NCBI GenBank assembly: GCA_030770545.1
Contig: CM061105.1
Location: forward strand, 16,406,001-16,470,000
Direction of reading: 5' to 3'
Source: Macropodus opercularis
Lineage: Eukaryota > Chordata > Actinopteri > Anabantiformes > Osphronemidae
Length of the DNA stretch: 64,000 nt
Shown here one piece after another: positions 62,767 to 64,000 of this stretch (the stretch's first letter is position 1; the number at the start of each line of letters is the position of its first letter). The notes below the pieces were generated by a model. It was given only the letters and a program-made list of their open reading frames with translations, had not been told where the DNA came from and ran no database searches. Position numbers and translations under genes: made by a program.

Positions 62767-62780
62767 GTTGCCTTGGCAAC
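62767..62780. promoter_or_regulatory. RFX X-box palindrome (exact)
   Basis: GTTGCC-TT-GGCAAC is a perfect palindromic X-box with a two-base spacer. It lies 216 bases after the site at 62551. Confidence 0.6.
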
Positions 62781-63834
62781 TAGGAGCAGGCAGTGGCCCT
62801 AATTTTGTGTTGGACTCCCTGAGATGGATGAGTTGTTGAGCGTGTCGTGTTCATGGACGTCTGCGGAAGGAGATGCTACATAAAGTGGGGGTTACGCATC
62901 CTGCTGCTAAATATTAAGTATACATTTTTGGAATATGGCCAATATTTATAGTTTAAAGTTGACAGGCTGTGTGCATCCTCCTCACGGAGGTCACGGGTCA
63001 GCCAGCCGGCTCCGCTGGGTGGAAGCCTGCCAATTACTCTGATTGTTTCCTCGCTGCTGTCTGCTGCGCCGGCTTTCGTACGGAGTCGCTCAGTTTTGAA
63101 GCTTTGGCTTTGGAACTAAACCCTGAAATGAACTGACCACAATTCCCCAACATGCAAATGAATGAAACCGTTCTGTACCCACAGAGTCTAGATACTAATC
63201 TAAAACAAATAAAGCCTTGGCTTGTCTGTCCTAAAATCTCTTGTCTTATAAAAACAATCCTGGAGCTGGACACTAATCTGAGGCGCAATATGAAACCGCT
63301 GTCTTGTAGTTTGAGGTGTGTGACCCTTCTTTATAATCGGCATCTGCATTCATTCAGCCAAAGGACAAAGCGTTTGGACCTCTGGGCCCCGTACTTTCAG
63401 CTAAATGCCAGAACGAGGAAACAACCCAGCTGAAGCCTGAATCATAAGCACGACACGCACCATGTGTGGAGCTGAAGGCAGCTTCAAAACATGCTCCGAC
63501 CAGCCTCAGATGGGAGTAAATGTAAAAGTGTTTTAAAATCACACTTTTTTGAATGAATGCGGCATAAAAGTGTTGATGTTTATCAGGTTTTGTGTTTGTT
63601 GTACTGAGAAGACATGTGAACACCTTCCTCAGGTTTCCTGGCGAACATTCCTCCTCCGGAACGGGACCCGGTCTTTCGTGTCGTTAATGTTTGACAGGCC
63701 GTGTGGGCTCATTGTTTGTTAACTGAAGCAGGTTTGAACCGGTAGCCGGGTCGTCGTCGTCTGTCAGATGTGACAGAGTGACAGCACATCCGCGGAAACG
63801 GGACAACTTTCATCACATCTTCACTTCTCTGGGC
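62781..63834. other. Intergenic DNA, no recognised gene
   Basis: The segment contains an exact octamer at 63152-63159 and AT-rich stretches. No gene was recognised. Confidence 0.45.
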
Positions 63835-63965
63835 TGAAATTTCTCAGCCTAATTTAATTTTCTGAAGAGTCAATATGTTCCCAGGGAGATAGTAATGCAG
63901 TACCCAGCGCCTCATCTCCCATGCTCAATAATTCATGGCTTCATAATCATTAACAAATGACCTTG
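63835..63965. promoter_or_regulatory. Candidate conserved non-coding element
   Basis: The block includes CCTAATTTAATTTTC, GCTCAATAATTCATGG and CATAATCATTAACAAATG. It runs close to the window end and may continue beyond it. Confidence 0.4.
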
Positions 63966-64000
63966 GGTTCTCTGAGCAGTGGAACAGACTCCGTGTCCTG

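Noticed and set aside
1..64000. CRISPR arrays, operons, phage or viral genes
   Set aside because: No direct-repeat/spacer pattern, no bacterial gene density and no recognisable viral frames; the exon-intron structure of PARD3 shows animal DNA.

Overview
The window is vertebrate nuclear DNA, most likely from a teleost fish with a fairly compact genome. The clearest gene content is the 3' end of a PARD3 (partitioning-defective 3) orthologue on the + strand: three consecutive coding exons with consensus GT-AG borders and matching phases. Their translation reads through the family's C-terminal region to its usual Phe-Tyr-Ser end. The introns are only about 2.4-2.7 kb, repeats are sparse, and traces of fish-type tRNA-SINE and Tc1/mariner ends are present, which together suggest a ray-finned fish. 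The species cannot be fixed from the sequence. No bacterial, phage, viral, CRISPR, rRNA or intact tRNA content was seen.

Layout. 1-6355 is intron (the upstream exons lie outside). 6356-6479, 9182-9324 and 11749-12130 are the last three PARD3 coding exons; the stop codon is 12128-12130. 12131 to about 14815 is the probable 3' UTR, with three AATAAA signals. From about 14.8 kb to the end, no further coding gene is confidently recognised. This is a gene-poor stretch with many AT-rich, homeobox-motif-rich blocks that look like conserved non-coding regulatory elements, separated by unremarkable sequence. In other vertebrates the gene downstream of PARD3 is NRP1, so this may be PARD3-NRP1 intergenic regulatory DNA. 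That is inference from known synteny, and no NRP1 exon was found here.

Two places inside the gene-poor part look like transcript starts. At 33.06-33.76 kb a promoter-like segment with an ETS (ACTTCCGG) site precedes a 5' exon, a 504-bp intron and a 60-bp exon with a well-placed ATG. At about 58.42 kb an ATG sits in a CpG-rich block just before a strong splice donor. The downstream exons of both were not found. A second notable pattern is a set of seven RFX X-box-like palindromes, including exact GTTGCC/GGCAAC forms at 23703 and 62767. Most long open frames outside PARD3 carry no recognisable protein and are treated as chance.
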